Below are positions 51,196 to 62,390 of a stretch of 64,000 bases of DNA, one piece after another. The notes under the pieces were generated by a model. The model worked only from the letters and a program-made list of their open reading frames with translations. It was not told the origin of the DNA and made no database searches. Origin of the DNA: Prorocentrum cordatum (Eukaryota; Sar; Dinophyceae; Prorocentrales; Prorocentraceae); NCBI GenBank assembly GCA_963575745.1, contig CAUYUJ010015014.1:7501-71500 (forward strand). Reading direction: 5' to 3'. The number at the start of each line of letters is the position of its first letter. The first letter of the stretch is position 1. Both the position numbers and the translations under genes were made by a program.

Positions 51196-52616
51196 TCCAT
51201 GGGCAACGTCACCCAATCTCGGGGGAGGCTACATGACCACCGCCTGGGGCATCCATCTCTGGGGGACCCGGCGGGCGGTGGACATGAGATGGATCTGCTT
51301 GGGGGGTTTGGGGCCAAACTTTGTCCATAACCCAGGCCATCAATGAAGGACCCCCCCCCCCAGGTGAAACGATAACGCATCCAGCGCCCGGAAGCGTTAT
51401 CCTGGCAGCCTGAAGAGGAAACGCAGCATGAGTAAGCGCGCGCGGGAAAGCGCGGTGCAGGAGTGGCGGCGTCAGATCACGCGCGGGCTAGGCGACTAGA
51501 GCAGCTCACTGTGAGTTCAGCCCAGGAGGCATAATGATTTATTTCTGCGGTCTGGTGCGGTGCAAACATTATCGCTTTGCTAACTCCGCCCCCACGTATT
51601 CTTTAACTTCGTTTCGGTGCTAATGATAGCCCATGGGGGTCCTTCGTTGCTGCCCTGGATAATCCACCACCAACTGGGGTCCCAGGACGTCGATTTCCCA
51701 TGTCTGGATACATCTCCGCCTCGAAAGGCAGCGGGGGTAGGCTCCGGGGGGGTACGCTTTGCCCCAACCGCCAACCCTCCCAGCACCGCGCGGACTTGCG
51801 ATTCAGGGCCTACCGCCGATCTATCGGCGATGTATCGCTGATTCAAGCTCGACGTTTCCCTCCCTGAGCGAATCCCCCCGTTTACGTTGCTTCCTGTAAC
51901 GAGCGGAATGCACGTGATAGGACCTCTTTCCCCAAATTGACCTCGTTGTGCGCGGTCTTCGGATGGCGGGGTGGGGGCAGGCCAGCCCAAGTTTGCAGGA
52001 CGCTGCTGTCGCATCGCGATGGGTCCAGATGTTCAGTTGTGTCTCCAGTACTGGGTCACCAGAAGTCCCGACATTTTCCCCAGGGTTGATTTTTCTTTCA
52101 TCCGAGGTTGTTTTCCGACGGTTTCGGGCCAGGGGTCGAAAGCGGCGAAAAGCTTCCCGCCCTGATTTTCTTACGACGCGACCATGTCTGGGCCCCCTGC
52201 CGCGAGGAAGTCTGAGTTGGCGTCCTGTCCATGGCAGCGTTTGCCCCTCAGAGGACGCCCCCAAGGTGGCGGGGGCGTCGCCGTTCGAGACTGAAGGAAA
52301 TGGCGTGCGCATGCGGAGGGCTGTGCACGCAGAAGCGCAGATTACGATGATGGTGCTTCGCCTTTCGGGACTGGAAGGAGGACGGGGATGGAAGACGTGG
52401 CGTCGAAGGCGACGATGGAAAGGGTTCCACGACGACGTCCATCCTTCGCTGGAAGCAATGACATGCGCAGGCTCAGGGAAGCGTCGTGTCTCCCCCCGCG
52501 CCACGGGCGGCCATGCGGCCTCTCGGCCCCCGCCTGCGCGCTCCGCTGGGGCTGGAGCGGGCCCCAGCACCGCCCAGGGCTGGCCGGCGGGCTCGTTATA
52601 CCGAAGCGGAGTAGGA
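51196..52616. other. no gene recognised; one CGATGTATCG cluster
   Basis: Contains CCGATCTATCGGCGATGTATCG at 51811-51834. A repeat D-like stretch (TTTTCCGACGGTTTCGGGCC) lies near 52100-52130. No coding signal. Confidence 0.35.
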
Positions 52617-52880
52617 AGGGGAGGAGGAGGAGGAGGAGGAGGAGCAGCAGGAGGAGGAGGAGGAGGAGGAGGAGAGGAGGAGGAGGGAGGAGGAAGGAGG
52701 AGGAAGAGGGAGGAGGGAGGAGGAGGAGGAGGAGGAGGAGGAGGAGGAGGAGGCATAGGAGCAGGAGCAGGAGTAGATGTAAGAGGAGGAGGTAGAGGCG
52801 GAGGAGGAGGAGGAGGAGGGAGGAGGAAGAGGAGGAGGAGGAGGAGGAGGAGGAAGGAGGAAGGAGGGGGAGGATGGGCG
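52617..52880. repeat. (GGA)n tract
   Basis: About 260 bp of GGA with CAG, AGG and TAGGAGCA interruptions. Confidence 0.95.
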
Positions 52881-53079
52881 AGGGGGAGGCGGAGGCAGCA
52901 GGGGGCGACGAGCGCAGGCAGGGAGGCTAAGCTGAGGCGAGAATCAGCAGCAGCAACAACAGCAGCAGCGAAGAGGTGGAGGAGCACGAAGTTTCTGGCA
53001 GCACATCATGGTGGCCTCGTGTACCCTCGCAATTCTGTCTTTAGAGTGCAGTAGCGCCGTTTAGTGTTTGGTGGTCGAT

Positions 53080-53175
53080 GAGATGGCGCCAATGTAGCAT
53101 CGATAAGCTTCGATCAGTGCCGATTTCGCGTCGATTAGCATCGAGTGCCGTCGATTAGCGTCTACCTGATTCTAG
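53080..53175. repeat. degenerate CGATTAGCATCGAGTGC repeats
   Basis: Short tandem units of CATCGATAAGC/CGTCGATTAGC type, about 16-18 bp, five copies. Confidence 0.55.
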
Positions 53176-53453
53176 AAGACCTACATCTGGGGCCAATGCT
53201 AAACACCGCTCTCGCTTTCTAGCCACAAGCGTCTATGTACACGTTGGATGCCGTTATGTGCATCGACACGTTCGAGTTGGATACGTCTACAGCCAACGGA
53301 GCCGCTGCGGTCGACGCAGTACAAGGTCGGAGACGGGGTAGATCAGTCTACGGCATGCTCCTGTTCTAGCGCAGGTCCAACATGGCACTCCAATTGGGGT
53401 GGAGCAGCAGCAGCAGCAGCGAGCAGGTGGAAAAGCAGGAAGTCGATGGATGG

Positions 53454-53615
53454 CATAAGCATGACTTCTCGGAAGGCCGCGCGGGTTCCTTGCCTCGGCG
53501 CTGGGCCCCCCTGGCGGCGCCTCCGGGACCGCCCTCGGCGCGCTCCGCGCGCCAGGGAGGGGGGTCCTGCGCCGATCGGGGAAGTGCACGCCGACCTTCG
53601 AGAAATTTGGCTTAC
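53454..53615. mobile_element. FB foldback element, copy 6
   Basis: Left arm GCATAAGCATGACTTCTCGG, AAGGCCGCGCGGGTTCC; right arm GTGCACGCCGACCTTCGAGAA. The centre GGCGGCGCCTCCGGGACCGCC and CGGCGCGCTCCGCGCGCCAG is conserved. Confidence 0.7.
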
Positions 53616-54494
53616 ACAGCTCAGTGTCCCTTTTTTAGGAAGGCCAAGGCCTCCACCGTATGGAAAGAAAAAAGGCACAGCACGATCGAGGTTATGCGGA
53701 GTTTGTTCTTCCCCTGGGCGGCTTTCGCGGGCCGCGGGGCCGTCCGAGAGGCCAGCCTTGGGTCCCCCCTCTCAGTCTCCTGCTCCTCCTGCGCCTCCTC
53801 CTGCCCCAATCCTCCCTCGCTCCCTCCGCCGCCTCCTCGCAGGCCTCCTTCCCCTCCTTCCATTCTTGCTCCTGGTCCCCTCCAAACAGCCCTCAAGCTT
53901 CCGAAGACCTCCAGAAACCCAAGCATCCCTCCCACGAAAAAACTAGTCTTCTAGAACCCCGACCACATTGTCCTCTTCTCCCTTTGCCCCCTCAACGAGC
54001 CCCGCTCCACCACAAACACATGTCTAGCCACGTAGACGGTGGCGCCAATGACATTCCAGGACACCCCACCACAAGCACATAACCACACTCACACATACAT
54101 ACACCCACACACTTTTTGTCGTTGCGGACACGCGCGTGGCGGCGCGGCGTAGGCAGCCGAGTAGGAGAAAGTGCGCGGCCGGACCAGCTCACGTGGCGGG
54201 GGGACCAGGGCTCCGCCTCTAGGGGTCCGGCCAGGTCGCTTGCGGTGAGCTGGAGGTGTGCAATTTGAAGGGCAAGGAGGGCGCAGCGCGAACGTGCAAC
54301 GGAACTCCGAAAGGGCGGAGGGCAGCAGGCAGACGGCCCGACCAGGGCTGACGGTGGGATTGAACTAAGCGCCGAAGAGCGACAGGGCTGTGGCGGGGTA
54401 GTGGAGACACGCACACACACATTATGTTGGCGTCGCGTCCTCGCGCGCAGCGTCGCGTACAACGTCGAAGGGCGAGAAGCGGGAACCAAAACAC
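53616..54494. other. no gene recognised
   Basis: Pyrimidine-rich (53770-53900) then mixed sequence. No coding signal. Confidence 0.35.
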
Positions 54495-54690
54495 ACACAC
54501 ACACAGACACATACACACAGACACACGCGCACGCACGCGCACACGCACGCACACACACAGACACATACACACACAAACACACATATATATATATACACAC
54601 GCACACGCACACGCACACGCACACGCACACGCACACACACACGCACACACACGCGCACACGCGCACACGCACGTGCACGTACACAACAAA
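54495..54690. repeat. (CA)n/(GCACAC)n microsatellite
   Basis: About 195 bp of CACACA, ACACGCAC and a short TATATATA. Confidence 0.95.
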
Positions 54691-54824
54691 GAAAGCCCGA
54701 AGACACCTCAACAGAAATACCTCCGACGACCACCAGGGCACCCTTTCGCGGCGAGAAGAGAGCGGACGGACGACGCCCCTCAACACCTCCGCTGCCTCGC
54801 CTGACCGCCGGCCCTTCCTACTAT

Positions 54825-55060
54825 CGAGCAGTGCGAGGCGTCTTGGCTCGCCGATAGGCCGAGCGAAGAGTGTTTCATGAACCTTTCGTGGTTTGCGCGG
54901 GATGTGCTTAGAACAGTTGTGGCTGAGACCGTCTTGCTTTGATGCGTCGGGTTCAGATTCTAAGCCAAGCGTTCTTGTTATTAGAACCTTATGCCGAGAA
55001 AGTTTCTCGGTATGCATCTGGAAATATGGTGACCGTCGGTCCCTGCTCAGTCTTCCTCCA
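54825..55060 (+). repeat. dispersed repeat E, copy 3
   Basis: GAGCAGTGCGAGGCGTCTTGGCTCGCC, GTGCTTAGAACAG, TTCTAAGCCAAGCG and GACCGTCGGTCCCTGCTC follow the family order with more divergence. Confidence 0.6.
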
Positions 55061-55111
55061 CCAAGCAGGGCCCTAGAGACCAGGGGCATGGAAAACAGGA
55101 TTGTATACACA

Positions 55112-55147
55112 TCCTAGCGAGAGAGAGAGAGAGGGAAAGAGAGAGAG

Positions 55148-55186
<39 letters not shown>

Positions 55187-55192
55187 CCGAGA
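55112..55192. repeat. (GA)n microsatellite
   Basis: GAGAGAGA with a few interruptions, ~80 bp. Confidence 0.95.
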
Positions 55193-55311
55193 GCGGAGAG
55201 TGGAGGATGTTTCGATGATCGCTGCAGGTCCTGGCCCATCAGAAAGTCCCTGTTTACGGGGCCCTGGTCCCTCACCTCAGAGACGCCCACATGGGGTTGA
55301 ACTATATGAGA

Positions 55312-55410
55312 TCGAGCCGCATCGCCAATGCATCGGCGATGCGGCTCGATGTGGAGCTCGATTTTCTCCACGCCGACGTCGCCGATGTATCGACGATGCT
55401 CTGGCGATGC
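55312..55410. repeat. CGATGCATCGGC palindrome cluster
   Basis: CATCGCCAATGCATCGGCGATGCGGCTCGATG, then CGTCGCCGATGTATCGACGATGC. It has the same two-part layout as 47474-47575. Confidence 0.6.
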
Positions 55411-55439
55411 GGCGAGATTATCCATTTCCATCTAGAGTC

Positions 55440-55590
55440 GACCCGCATAGTAAGGATGGGCAACTTTCCAGAGTTACCCCTGCATCCTTCCCTTTCGGCC
55501 CATCCTTGGCCGCTTTCGCGGGCCGCGCCCCGCTCGCAAAGTGTCTCGACATAGCCTTCCAAGGCCCTTGCATCCTCATCGTCAAGCAGT
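55440..55590 (+). repeat. dispersed repeat F, copy 3
   Basis: CGCATAGTAAGGATGGGCAA, CCATCCTTGGCCGCTTTCG, CCCCGCTCGCAAAG and CCCTTGCATCCTCATCG in order. Repeat E copy 4 follows at once. Confidence 0.65.
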
Positions 55591-55725
55591 GACGAAGCGT
55601 CATGGCGTGCTTATTATAGGCCCGCCAAACAATGTTCTTAGAACATTTCTGCCTAGGACTCTCTTGTCTAGTACATTTGGCTTATGCTCTAAGAGCATTG
55701 TCTTTGTTCTTATCGTGCGTCCTTG
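55585..55725 (+). repeat. dispersed repeat E, copy 4 (3' truncated)
   Basis: AAGCAGTGACGAAGCGTCATGGC, GTTCTTAGAACATTTCTGCC and GCTCTAAGAGCATTG. The GACGGTCGGT end is missing. Confidence 0.55.
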
Positions 55726-55859
55726 TTTATACGGGTTGGCTGCACTTGGACCCCAGTCGGGCGGCCCCACTTTGGCCTTGCTGGGCGGGGTCGCCATCCC
55801 AGAGGCCCATGCGACACACACCCCAACAACGCCCCGAAGGGCCAGGCCTCGCCTGGGAA

Positions 55860-56200
55860 ACCGGGGGAAGGGAGGAGTGGGCAGGGAGAAGGGAGGAGGA
55901 TGGAGGAGAAGGAGGACAAGGAGGGAGGAGGAGGGAGAAGGAAGGAGAGGAGGAGGAGAAGGAGGAGGAGGAGGAGGAGGAGGAGGCCCGAGGAGAGGAG
56001 GAGGAGGGAGGATGAGGAGGAGGAGGAGGAGGGAGGATGAGGAGGAGGTGGAGGAGGAAGAGGAGGAGGAGGAGGGAGGATGAGGAGGAGGTGGAGGAGG
56101 GAGGATGAGGAGGAGGTGGAGGAACAGGCGGATCAGGAGGGAGGAGTAGGAGGAGGAGGAGGAGGAGGAGAAGGAGGAGGAGGAGGAGGAAGAGGAGGAG
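55860..56200. repeat. (GGA)n tract, left
   Basis: GGA with AAG, ATGA and GTGGA interruptions. The part from CCCGAGGAGAGGAGG (55985) is paralleled at 57386-57542. Confidence 0.9.
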
Positions 56201-56360
56201 GACCAGTGTAAACCCAAGAGTCATCAACGATGTTGGAATCAAAACCCACCCTCCACTCCCTCCTGGGGTCTGGGCCCTTCAAGAGCTTTTGAACCCTGGA
56301 ACCTCTCGGGGCTGCAGGAGCCTTGGGGCACTCCACCACGCGCTGAAAGCACGGTGGGAA
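56201..56360 (+). repeat. 160-bp direct repeat, left copy
   Basis: GACCAGTGTAAACCCAAGAG to GGGCACTCCACCACGCGC is repeated at 57543-57702 with few changes (offset ~1342 bp). Confidence 0.9.
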
Positions 56361-56579
56361 TGAGGTGCAGTAACTGACTCACGACGTGGACGATGTTTGC
56401 TGTTATGCGCGGCCCACCACTCTGCTATGATGGGATGTGGCCTCGGAGCTAAGCGCTCTCCGCGCTGCAAGATGATAGAGCCGAAGTTGCAATGGAACGG
56501 ATTGAACATAAAATATGCCGAACGTGCCGTAACTTTTCGGCGAATTTGAGCTGGAACTCAACGGCCTTGTGCAGAAAAC
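56361..56579. other. unique spacer
   Basis: About 220 bp between the left direct repeat and the pentanucleotide satellite. No feature was recognised. Confidence 0.4.
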
Positions 56580-57383
56580 CCAGACAAGACAAGACAAGAC
56601 AAGACAAAACAAGAAAAGACACGACACGACAAGACACCACACGACAAGACAAGACACGACAAGACAAGGCAAGACAAGACAAGACAAGGCAAGTCAAGAC
56701 AAGACAAGACAAGCCACGACACGGCACGACACGACACGACACGACAAGACAATCCACGACAAGACAAGATAAGACAAGACAAGACAAGCCAATACAAGAC
56801 ACGACACGACACGACACGACACGATACGACACGACAAAACACGACACGACAAGACAATACAAGACAAGACAAGGCAAGACAAGGCAATACAAGACAAGAC
56901 AAGACAAGACAAGACACGAGAAGACGAGGCGAGACGGGACGAGACGAGACGAGACGAGGCGAGGCGAGGCGAGGCGAGGCGAGGCAAGACAAGACAAGAC
57001 AAGACAACGACCGCGACCACGATCACGACACGACACGACCACGACCACGACCACGACCACGACACGGCACGACACGGCACGGCACGGCACGGCACGGCAC
57101 GGCACGGCACGGCACGGCACGGCACGGCACGGCACGGCACGGCACGACACGACACGACACGACACGACACGACACGACACGACACGACACGACAAGACAA
57201 GACAGGACAGGACAGGACAGGACAGGACAGGACAGGACAGGACAGGACAGGACAGGACAGGACAGGACAGGACAGGACAGGACAGGACAGGACAGGACAA
57301 GACAAGACAAGACAAGACACGACACGACACGACAAGACAAGACAAGACAAGACAGGACAGGACAAAACACGACACGACACGAC
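56580..57383. repeat. 800-bp pentanucleotide satellite with variant domains
   Basis: Tandem 5-mers change in blocks: AGACA/ACGAC mixed (56580-56925), GACGA and GGCGA (56926-56990), CGACC (57005-57060), GGCAC (57065-57145), GACAC (57145-57195), GGACA (57200-57300), AGACA and GACAC again to 57383. Every frame without stops gives Lys/Thr/Arg/Gln or Cys/Leu/Ser/Val repeats. Confidence 0.95.
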
Positions 57384-57385
57384 GA

Positions 57386-57542
57386 GGCCCGAGGAGGAGG
57401 AGGAGGAGGGAGGATGAGGAGGAGGTGGAGGAGGAAGAGGAGGAGGAGGAGGGAGGATGAGGAGGAGGTGGAGAAGGAAGAGGAGGAGGAGGAGGAACAG
57501 GAGGATCAGGAGGGAGGAGGAGGAGGAGGAGGAGGAGGAGGA
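57386..57542. repeat. (GGA)n tract, right
   Basis: Begins GCCCGAGGAGGAGG like the left tract at 55985, with GGATGAGGAGGAGGTGG words shared. Part of the duplicated module. Confidence 0.9.
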
Positions 57543-57702
57543 GGACCAGTGTAAACCCAAGAGTCATCAACGATGTTGGAAGCAAAACCCACCCTCCACT
57601 CCCTCCTGGGGTCTGGGCCCTTCAAGAGCCTCTGAACCCTGGAGCCTCTCGGGGCTGCAGGAGCCTGGGGGCACTCCACCACGCGCCGAAGGCACGGTGG
57701 CG
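57543..57702 (+). repeat. 160-bp direct repeat, right copy
   Basis: See 56201-56360. It is followed by GCGGGCTGACTGCGCTCGGA, which resembles the sequence at 55728-55770 upstream of the left module, so the duplicated unit is larger. Confidence 0.9.
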
Positions 57703-57784
57703 GCTTATGCGGGCTGACTGCGCTCGGACCCCAATCGGGCGGCCCCTGTCCCCCACCCATCCTTCATCTCCAGCGCACGGAGCA

Positions 57785-58115
57785 CGTGGCTGTCGGCTTG
57801 GGGGGGGGCGCCAGCGCCGGGCCCCCGAGGCCGTCGGCGGACAGCCGGCCTGGGGAGGGATCCTGGGACGGACGGCCGGCCTCTGGGAGGGGCTCCGTTC
57901 TGGCCCTGGGCGGCATGGAGCACAGCAGGACGGCGGTGCCTTTTCGGGGCCTTCGGGGCCAGGCTTCGTTTTGACCCTGGGCGGAGGCATGTGCGGCCGT
58001 CGGCCTCGGGGGCGCTGCCGCCGGGCCGGGCCCCCGGGGGCCGGCGAACAGCGGCTGCATGGGGACGGGCAGCCCGGGCCGGGGAGGGCCCGTCTTTCTG
58101 GCCCTGGGCGGTGGA
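57785..58115. repeat. two ~165-bp GC-rich tandem units
   Basis: Each unit has GTCGGC-T-GGGGG, GGGCCCCCG, GGCGGACAGC/GGCGAACAGC, then TGGCCCTGGGCGG. The open plus frame across them is probably incidental. Confidence 0.5.
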
Positions 58116-59462
58116 GAAGGCACCGGCACGGGTGCCCCCGGCCCGTGTTCCCCTTGTGTGGGCCTCGAGCCCGGGCGGCCCTCGTCGCCACCGCTGGGCT
58201 CGCCTCGGAGGTCTGGTCAGGGCGCACTTGCAGGAGAGGCGCGGGGAGGGGCGGTATCTGTACCTTCGGGCTTCCCCATGGTTTCTCAGCGAGCCTTGAT
58301 TTGGGCTGCAGGCTGGGGCTGCGAATTAGCTTCTTTGGGCTGGGGCTGCAGGCTGGGTCTACGTCTGTCTTCTCATCGAGGAGCTACCGTGGACTTCCTG
58401 ACCTGACTCGCGGACTTCCGCTTCCGTCTGCATTCCCCCCCACCTTCTCCGCTACATCAGTGCCCTGCGCTGAAGAGGGACGGGCGCGCAGGAAGAATGG
58501 CTGAGCAGGCCGAGGCGCGGCGTTGCGAGCAGTGCAGTGTTTTTTTGTGGGCACCGCTCCTGTTTCGTGCTCATCCTGCTTTCAGCCCCCTCCTCTGGCT
58601 CTCACGACGGGCCAGCGCTGTCCATCCAAGGTTGATCACCGCGGGGGTTGCCAAGGGGATACGTGGCTCTCAAGTGGATGCTCAGGTGGGTTGTATCCGG
58701 CCTAACCTAGCCGTTTAGGGAGTATCTTTTGAGTATTTTTCATTTTTCGCCCAAAATCCCCCTGTAGGGGCACAGGCCCGACGTAAACCTAGCCAATCCA
58801 AGTGCTGCAAGTGCCCCAAATCGACCTCGCGGCTTCGGTGCCCCTCCGCCGAGTGGGCTCCGCCCCTGGGGGCTTCCCTGGGCCCAGTGTGTGGGGGTGG
58901 CCTCGTGGGGCCACCTGTGCCTACAGGGGAACCCTGGACACCAAGATTACACACGGTTCATTCCTAATTCTTCGGAAATTCTTTGACTTGTGGGGGGGGG
59001 GCCACCATCCTCTCATTTCTAATTGTTCTATCCTTGGCCTCTTCCTGGCCACTAGGGGGCCAGAAACAATTAGAAACGATCACTAGTTGAAATGAGCACG
59101 ATTAGAAATGAACGACGTGTACATCTTTGAATGGGATGATTGCTCCTGCCGGCCTTTCGCAGGCTTCCGCCGGCGGAGCCGCCCCCCGAGTTGTTTCCGC
59201 AAGCGTCCGCCGCCCCTCCGCCGAGAGAGAGAGAGAGACGCGTCGACTCCTTCGATCATTCGCAGGCGACACTTCTCACGAACGCCGACTGAAGTGTCGA
59301 AGCGGCGGAGGGAGGCTGAGGAGAACGTGGATCGGGGGCAACCATAGGGGGGGGGATAGGCATAGGGGTGATGCATCGACCCCCAATCACCCATTGATCG
59401 CCGATAGGGGCCCGATAGCCCCCACCTGCACGGGAAGGTGCAGATTCACTATCGGGGGCCTA
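58116..59462. other. no gene recognised
   Basis: Includes short GGGCTGGGGCTGCAGGCTGG duplications at 58300-58360 and AATTGTTTC/CTAATTGTTC words at 59015-59100 on both strands. No coding signal. Confidence 0.35.
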
Positions 59463-59495
59463 TCGCCGTTATATCGGCGATGTATCGCCGATTCC
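59463..59495. repeat. CGATGTATCGCC motif
   Basis: ATCGCCGTTATATCGGCGATGTATCGCCGATTCC. One unit of the dispersed palindrome. Confidence 0.5.
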
Positions 59496-59556
59496 AGGTC
59501 GATGCACACTCCCCTCTTGCCTCTCTGTGGGGGAGAAGCAGGAGGACCACCAATCG

Positions 59557-59719
59557 CACAAACATCATTTTTCGGAGCTCCTCGCGGCTCTCTTGGACCC
59601 GCGCTGGACCCCCCCCCCTCCCGGGCTTGCGGCGCGCGACGAGGGCGGCGCCGGAGGCGCCGCCAGGGGGGCGCAGATCCGAGGAAGCCGCGCGGCCATC
59701 TGAGAGCTTCGGTTCATGT
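59557..59719. mobile_element. FB foldback element, copy 7
   Basis: Left CACAAACATCATTTTTCGG, AGCTCCTCGCGG; right GAAGCCGCGCGGCCATCTGAG, CTTCGGTTCATG. The central GGCGGCGCCGGAGGCGCCGCC hairpin is intact but in the opposite order relative to copy 4. Confidence 0.65.
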
Positions 59720-59759
59720 CGCGGTGTTTTCAACGGAGCACCTCGGTCTCCGCCTTCCC

Positions 59760-59887
59760 CTCCTCTCTCCTTTCTTCTCTTGCCTCCTCCTCCTCCTCCT
59801 CCTCCTCCTCTTGCCCGGTACTTGGCTTGTTATCGTTTGTCAGCCTGACTTTATCTTGCCGTCCTACGTTTCCTTGCCATCCATGGG
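59760..59887. other. (CTC)n tract and spacer
   Basis: Short CTC microsatellite at 59784-59811 within a pyrimidine-rich stretch. Confidence 0.6.
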
Positions 59888-60155
59888 GGATGCAAGCTGC
59901 GACACAGTCGCCACTTTCCAGGGCTGCTGGGGGGGGGGTCCAGCGAAGTGACGTCCGATTCAGGTCAGAGCAGACCTCGGCCTCCGTGGGGGGTTGCGAA
60001 CTGCGACGCTGTCGCTACTTTCGGGGGCTGCTGGGGGGTCCAGCGGAGTGACATCCGATTCAGATCAGATGAGACCTCGCCGTCGCTGTGGGCAGGGGGT
60101 CAGCGGAGTGTTGTCCTATTCAGATCAGGTGAGAACTCGCCGTCGTTGGGGGATG
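59888..60155. repeat. ~100-bp tandem repeat, 2.5 copies
   Basis: GATGCAAGCTGCGACACAG/TTGCGAACTGCGACGCTG, GTCGCTACTTTC, GGGGCTGCTGGGGG, TCCAGCGGAGTGAC, TCCGATTCAGATCAG, GAGACCTCGCCGTCG. The third copy lacks the first half. Confidence 0.75.
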
Positions 60156-60551
60156 CCTATCCCTTGGGAGCGCCAGAGAGACATGGCGCTGGCTGCGCTT
60201 CTAGTCCAGCGTGCGACAGGAGAACAACGCCACCCCACCTTCCTTTTTAATCCCACTTCCCCTTCTCCTCTTTCCTTCTTGCGCGCGTCTCATGCACATT
60301 GCACGACAAATTACGGCGCCCGCGCTGTCGCCGTCCATGCAAATTGGGGTGGTTCCTCGCGTCACTTGGTGCAAATGGGGTGGTTACGTCCCAGGGTAAT
60401 TTCTTTCTTTGGGGAGGAGGAGACGGCGGCTGCGGGGCGGCAGCGGACGCTGACGCGGACGCTCGGGGCGTGCTCCCGTCGAGCTTCGGGCGCCCAGGCA
60501 AGCTGGCCCGAGCCAGCCGGCAAGCAAATTCACAGCAGGCACATCAGATTC
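60156..60551. other. no gene recognised
   Basis: About 400 bp of mixed sequence including the left TSD of element I. No coding signal. Confidence 0.35.
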
Positions 60552-60764
60552 TCTGGACGCCCGAAATGGGCACGGAAAGAATGGGTACAATGCCCAACAG
60601 CAGTTCCTGTGCATCTTGAACAGGACTCGCTGTCCGCGCCGCCGCGGCCTGTGTCCATTTGAGACAGAAGGCCGCCTGCCCAACAGCGGCCGCTGTTGGC
60701 TTGAGACAACATTTGTTGTTGGGCATCGTACCCGTTCTTTCCGTACCCATTTCGGGCGTCCAAC
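60552..60764. mobile_element. inverted-repeat element I, copy 1, with 5-bp TSD
   Basis: TIRs of ~50 bp: left TCTGGACGCCCGAAATGGG, then CACGGAAAGAATGGGTACAA; right TTCTTTCCGTACCCATTTCG, then GGCGTCCAAC. The interior includes CAGCGGCCGCTGTTGG. The 5-bp duplication GATTC is at 60547-60551 and 60765-60769. No ORF, so a MITE. Confidence 0.75.
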
Positions 60765-61269
60765 GATTCGACATTTGCCCGCACCAGATCATCTCGGGCC
60801 ACGCTTTCCGTCGACCGACGACGGCCCCCCGGGTGCCCCACATGCTTCTGCGCGCCCCCGGGCCACTGGGGCGCCTGCTGGCAGGCCGCTCTCGCCTGAG
60901 GTGCGCCCGCCGGATGGCCCCCGCTCGGCCACGGCACGGCAGCGAGCGGGGATCCCTGCGCCGCCCACGAGCGGCACCCCGGCCGGCTCGGGGTACGCTC
61001 TCGCGGGGCCAGGCGCCAGGACCCGACAGGGCGAAGGAGAGCGGGAGCGAGCACGCGGAGCGGGAGCGCAGCCGAAGAAGGGAGGGAGGAGGCCGATCGG
61101 CGTAGAGGAAGAGCAGGGAGGCTTCGCAGTGCCCCTGCACCCCGCTCGGCCGAGGTGCTCGCGCGCCCGTCCCAGCCCCCGCTGGCGCGCCCCCGCGCCG
61201 CGGCCGCCGGCTGGCAGCTCCCGAACAGCCGCTGCGCATCGGCCGCTTCAGCGGCGCGCCGTAGGGGCG
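60765..61269. other. no gene recognised
   Basis: Very GC-rich, with long overlapping frames on both strands but no motif. Confidence 0.35.
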
Positions 61270-61500
61270 GTCCTCCTCCTCCTGCCCCCTCAAGACGCCA
61301 GCCCCCAGCTCCACAGAAGTGCGCAAGCACAACTTCTCGGAGGTCCGCACGGGTTTCTGGGATCGGCGCTGGGGGGACCAGCACCTGGTGCCGACGAGCC
61401 TCCTCCTCCTCCTGCCCCTCAGCACGGTAGCCCCCACCTCCACAGAACTGAGCAGGCATAATTTCCTCGGAGGTCCGCGCGGGCTTCTTGGATAGGCGCT
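61270..61500. repeat. ~130-bp direct duplication containing an FB left arm
   Basis: CCTCCTCCTCCTGCCCC, CTCCACAGAA and ACTTCTCGGAGGTCCGCRC occur at 61270-61370 and again at 61400-61500. Each copy ends in an FB left arm; only the second continues into a complete element. Confidence 0.65.
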
Positions 61501-61618
61501 CGGTCCCCCATTGTCGGCGCCCCTGGAGCCACCCCTTACGCGCTCCGCGCGCGACTGAGGGGGAGCCAACTGCCGATCCAAGAACTCTGCGCGGACCTCC
61601 AAGAAACTATGTTTATGC
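61457..61618. mobile_element. FB foldback element, copy 8
   Basis: Left GCATAATTTCCTCGGAGGTC, CGCGCGGGCTTCTTGGATAG; right GATCCAAGAACTCTGCGCGG, ACCTCC, TATGTTTATGC. The centre contains ACGCGCTCCGCGCGCGACT. Confidence 0.75.
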
Positions 61619-62390
61619 AGTTGTTGTTCCTTCATCCTCCGTCTCCCCTCCCCCTCAGGAGGATCTGTCCTCCTCGTCCTCAACAGGGCCTCCTCGTCAG
61701 GGGGATCTCCTCCTGCTCCTCCTCCTCCTCCTCCTCCTCCTCCTCCTCCTTAGGAGAATCCTCCTGAGGACGACCTCTGCCCCATCGCCCTCCGGAGGAA
61801 CACTTGAGGAAGACCGCATCCTCCTTCTCGGGACGATCTCTGCTTCATCGCCCCCACCAAGAGCTCTACTCCTCGAGCGGATATCCTCAGGAGGACCACT
61901 TCCTCGGCACGGCCTGCGTCACGGGGGGCAGCGACGGCTAGTGAGACACGAGCGGGTACCTCGGCGGAAGAGCAGGGCGCAATCTCGAAGGAGGAAGCGG
62001 AGGAGGAAGAGGAGGAGGAGGAGGAGGAGGAAGAGGCGGAGGAGGAGGAGGAGGATGAGGAGGAGGAGGAGGAGGTGGGGCAGGAGGAGGGGCAGGAGGA
62101 GGAGGAGGAGGAGCATCTCACTAGTCCGCTCGTCCTTCCCCTCTCGGGGGTCTCTCGCACTCTTTTTTTTTTTTTTGTTTTCTCTCTCTCTCTCTCTCTC
62201 GTCAATACGAACCTCATCCAACGCCGCCGCTCCGAGCAGACGCGGCCCTCGGCGCGTCATTGCGAGGGGCCGCGGAGGGCCTTCTGTACGGCGGCCATGA
62301 GAGCTCCTCCAACAGTAGAGACTGGGGGTTGTCACGTGCGACGGCCTTGCTCTTCCTTCTCCTCCTGCTCCACCTCCACCTCGTCCATTT
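61619..62390. repeat. CTC, GGA, poly-T and (TC)n low-complexity block
   Basis: (CTC)n at 61712-61752, (GGA)n at 61993-62112, T-run at 62163-62177 and (TC)n at 62182-62201. Between them no gene was recognised. Confidence 0.85.

Noticed and set aside
56449-57585. 378-codon minus-strand frame with Cys/Leu/Ser/Val repeats
   Set aside because: Pure product of the pentanucleotide satellite; the plus strand is equally open.
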